33,665 bases of DNA from Chthoniobacterales bacterium (lineage in GTDB: Bacteria; Verrucomicrobiota; Verrucomicrobiia; Chthoniobacterales; UBA10450): the NCBI GenBank assembly GCA_013815325.1, contig JACDGM010000051.1, forward strand, positions 1 through 33,665, given 5' to 3'. This document shows positions 33,431-33,665 of this stretch, piece by piece (positions within the stretch are counted from its first letter, which is position 1; each line of letters opens with the position of its first letter). The notes beneath the pieces are model-generated. The model searched no databases. It was not told the DNA's origin and saw only the letters and a program-made list of their open reading frames with translations. The position numbers and the translations under genes are program-made.

Positions 33431-33454
33431 GTGTCAATAGTAAGCTCTGACCCC
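33431..33454 (+). repeat. REP element upstream of truncated RAYT
   Basis: The same A-variant REP as at 27226, at the same distance from the RAYT start codon (within two bases). Confidence 0.85.
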
Positions 33455-33463
33455 GATTCTGAC

Positions 33464-33542
33464 TTCATGATCGCAGCCTTGGGCGATGACGCCGGCTCCC
33501 GCGCTGTCAAGATTTGCACACTGACCCCTAACGCTCTGCCCC
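33464..33542 (+). repeat. second short repeat family, copy d (apparent insertion)
   Basis: GATCGCAGCCTTGGGCGATG, ACGCCGGCTCCCGCGCTG, TCAAGATTTGCACACTGACC and CCTAACGCTCTGCCCC. At the paralogous place near 27258 the flanks CCGATTCTGAC and CTCTCATCGTAGG are almost joined, so this copy looks inserted. Confidence 0.8.
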
Positions 33543-33665
33543 GCTCTCATCGTAGGTCAAGGTCGAGACCGCTCCGCCCAGGCTGTAGCTGGTCATCTGG
33601 CTGTTCTTGTCGTAGCCCAGCGAGTCGATCACCCCGCCCTCACGTTGCGCCGTCATCCGGTTGCC
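33543..33665 (-). pseudogene. RHS core fragment, copy C, running off the window
   Basis: Nearly identical to 27262-27384 and 25779-25903; the minus strand reads NRMTAQREGGVIDSLGYDKN, then SQMTSYSLGGAVSTLTYDES. It continues past the right edge. Confidence 0.85.

Noticed and set aside
1-33665. tRNA or rRNA genes
   Set aside because: I saw no cloverleaf or rRNA-like segment; a GGTTCGAATA stretch near 28389 lies in an RHS tip and has no tRNA arms.

Overview
Organism. GC-rich bacterial DNA, most likely a soil member of the Verrucomicrobiota (Chthoniobacterales / Candidatus Udaeobacter type) with a lipid A-bearing outer membrane (lpxB). Pointers are a remnant of the secreted 'GPSLP...NGALAD' family, a dockerin-ended secreted protein, a bacterial kynurenine pathway and REP-associated transposases. 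The phylum is an inference from gene content.

Layout. (1) 1-5.6 kb is accessory DNA: a transposase remnant, a DUF4062 gene beside a decayed HicA-like toxin, a secreted protein, then a run of small plus-strand genes (3498-5517) whose boundaries look like integron attC sites. Two of these sites share a nearly identical right arm ending in TCGTTAGGC. No integrase is in the window, so this would be a cluster of attC sites lacking an integrase. (2) 5.6-23.6 kb is chromosomal: a secreted GH5-like glycosidase, a secreted Asp-box/dockerin protein, glutaryl-CoA-type dehydrogenase, kynurenine 3-monooxygenase, kynureninase, a RidA/2-aminomuconate deaminase-like protein and an aminomuconate-semialdehyde-type dehydrogenase (parts of tryptophan/kynurenine catabolism), two methyltransferases, an ECF sigma factor coupled to a membrane protein, and lpxB with a Gfo/Idh/MocA oxidoreductase. 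A hairpin-forming MITE-like element sits at 11.08-11.42 kb. (3) 23.7-33.7 kb is an RHS polymorphic-toxin graveyard read right to left: broken RHS cores, variable tips (one with HEMGH metallopeptidase residues), candidate immunity genes, a full REP-associated tyrosine transposase, three REPINs, four further single REPs and a second short repeat family. REPs sit at many breakpoints of the RHS pieces.

Main discoveries. The 9-mer TCGTTAGGC and its 7-base core CGTTAGG are strongly over-represented, in both orientations and all codon phases of core genes (13 cores in 4.7 kb at 19.05-23.75 kb), and are absent from the RHS island except inside one repeat family. This looks like a DNA-level signal, such as an uptake-type sequence. 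The attC-like cassette run and the REPIN/RAYT-shaped RHS island are the other two systems worth study.

Several genes carry single frameshifts (carbonic anhydrase, DUF4062, RHS genes). Some could be assembly errors, but the peptidase M19 gene has several lesions and is a true pseudogene.
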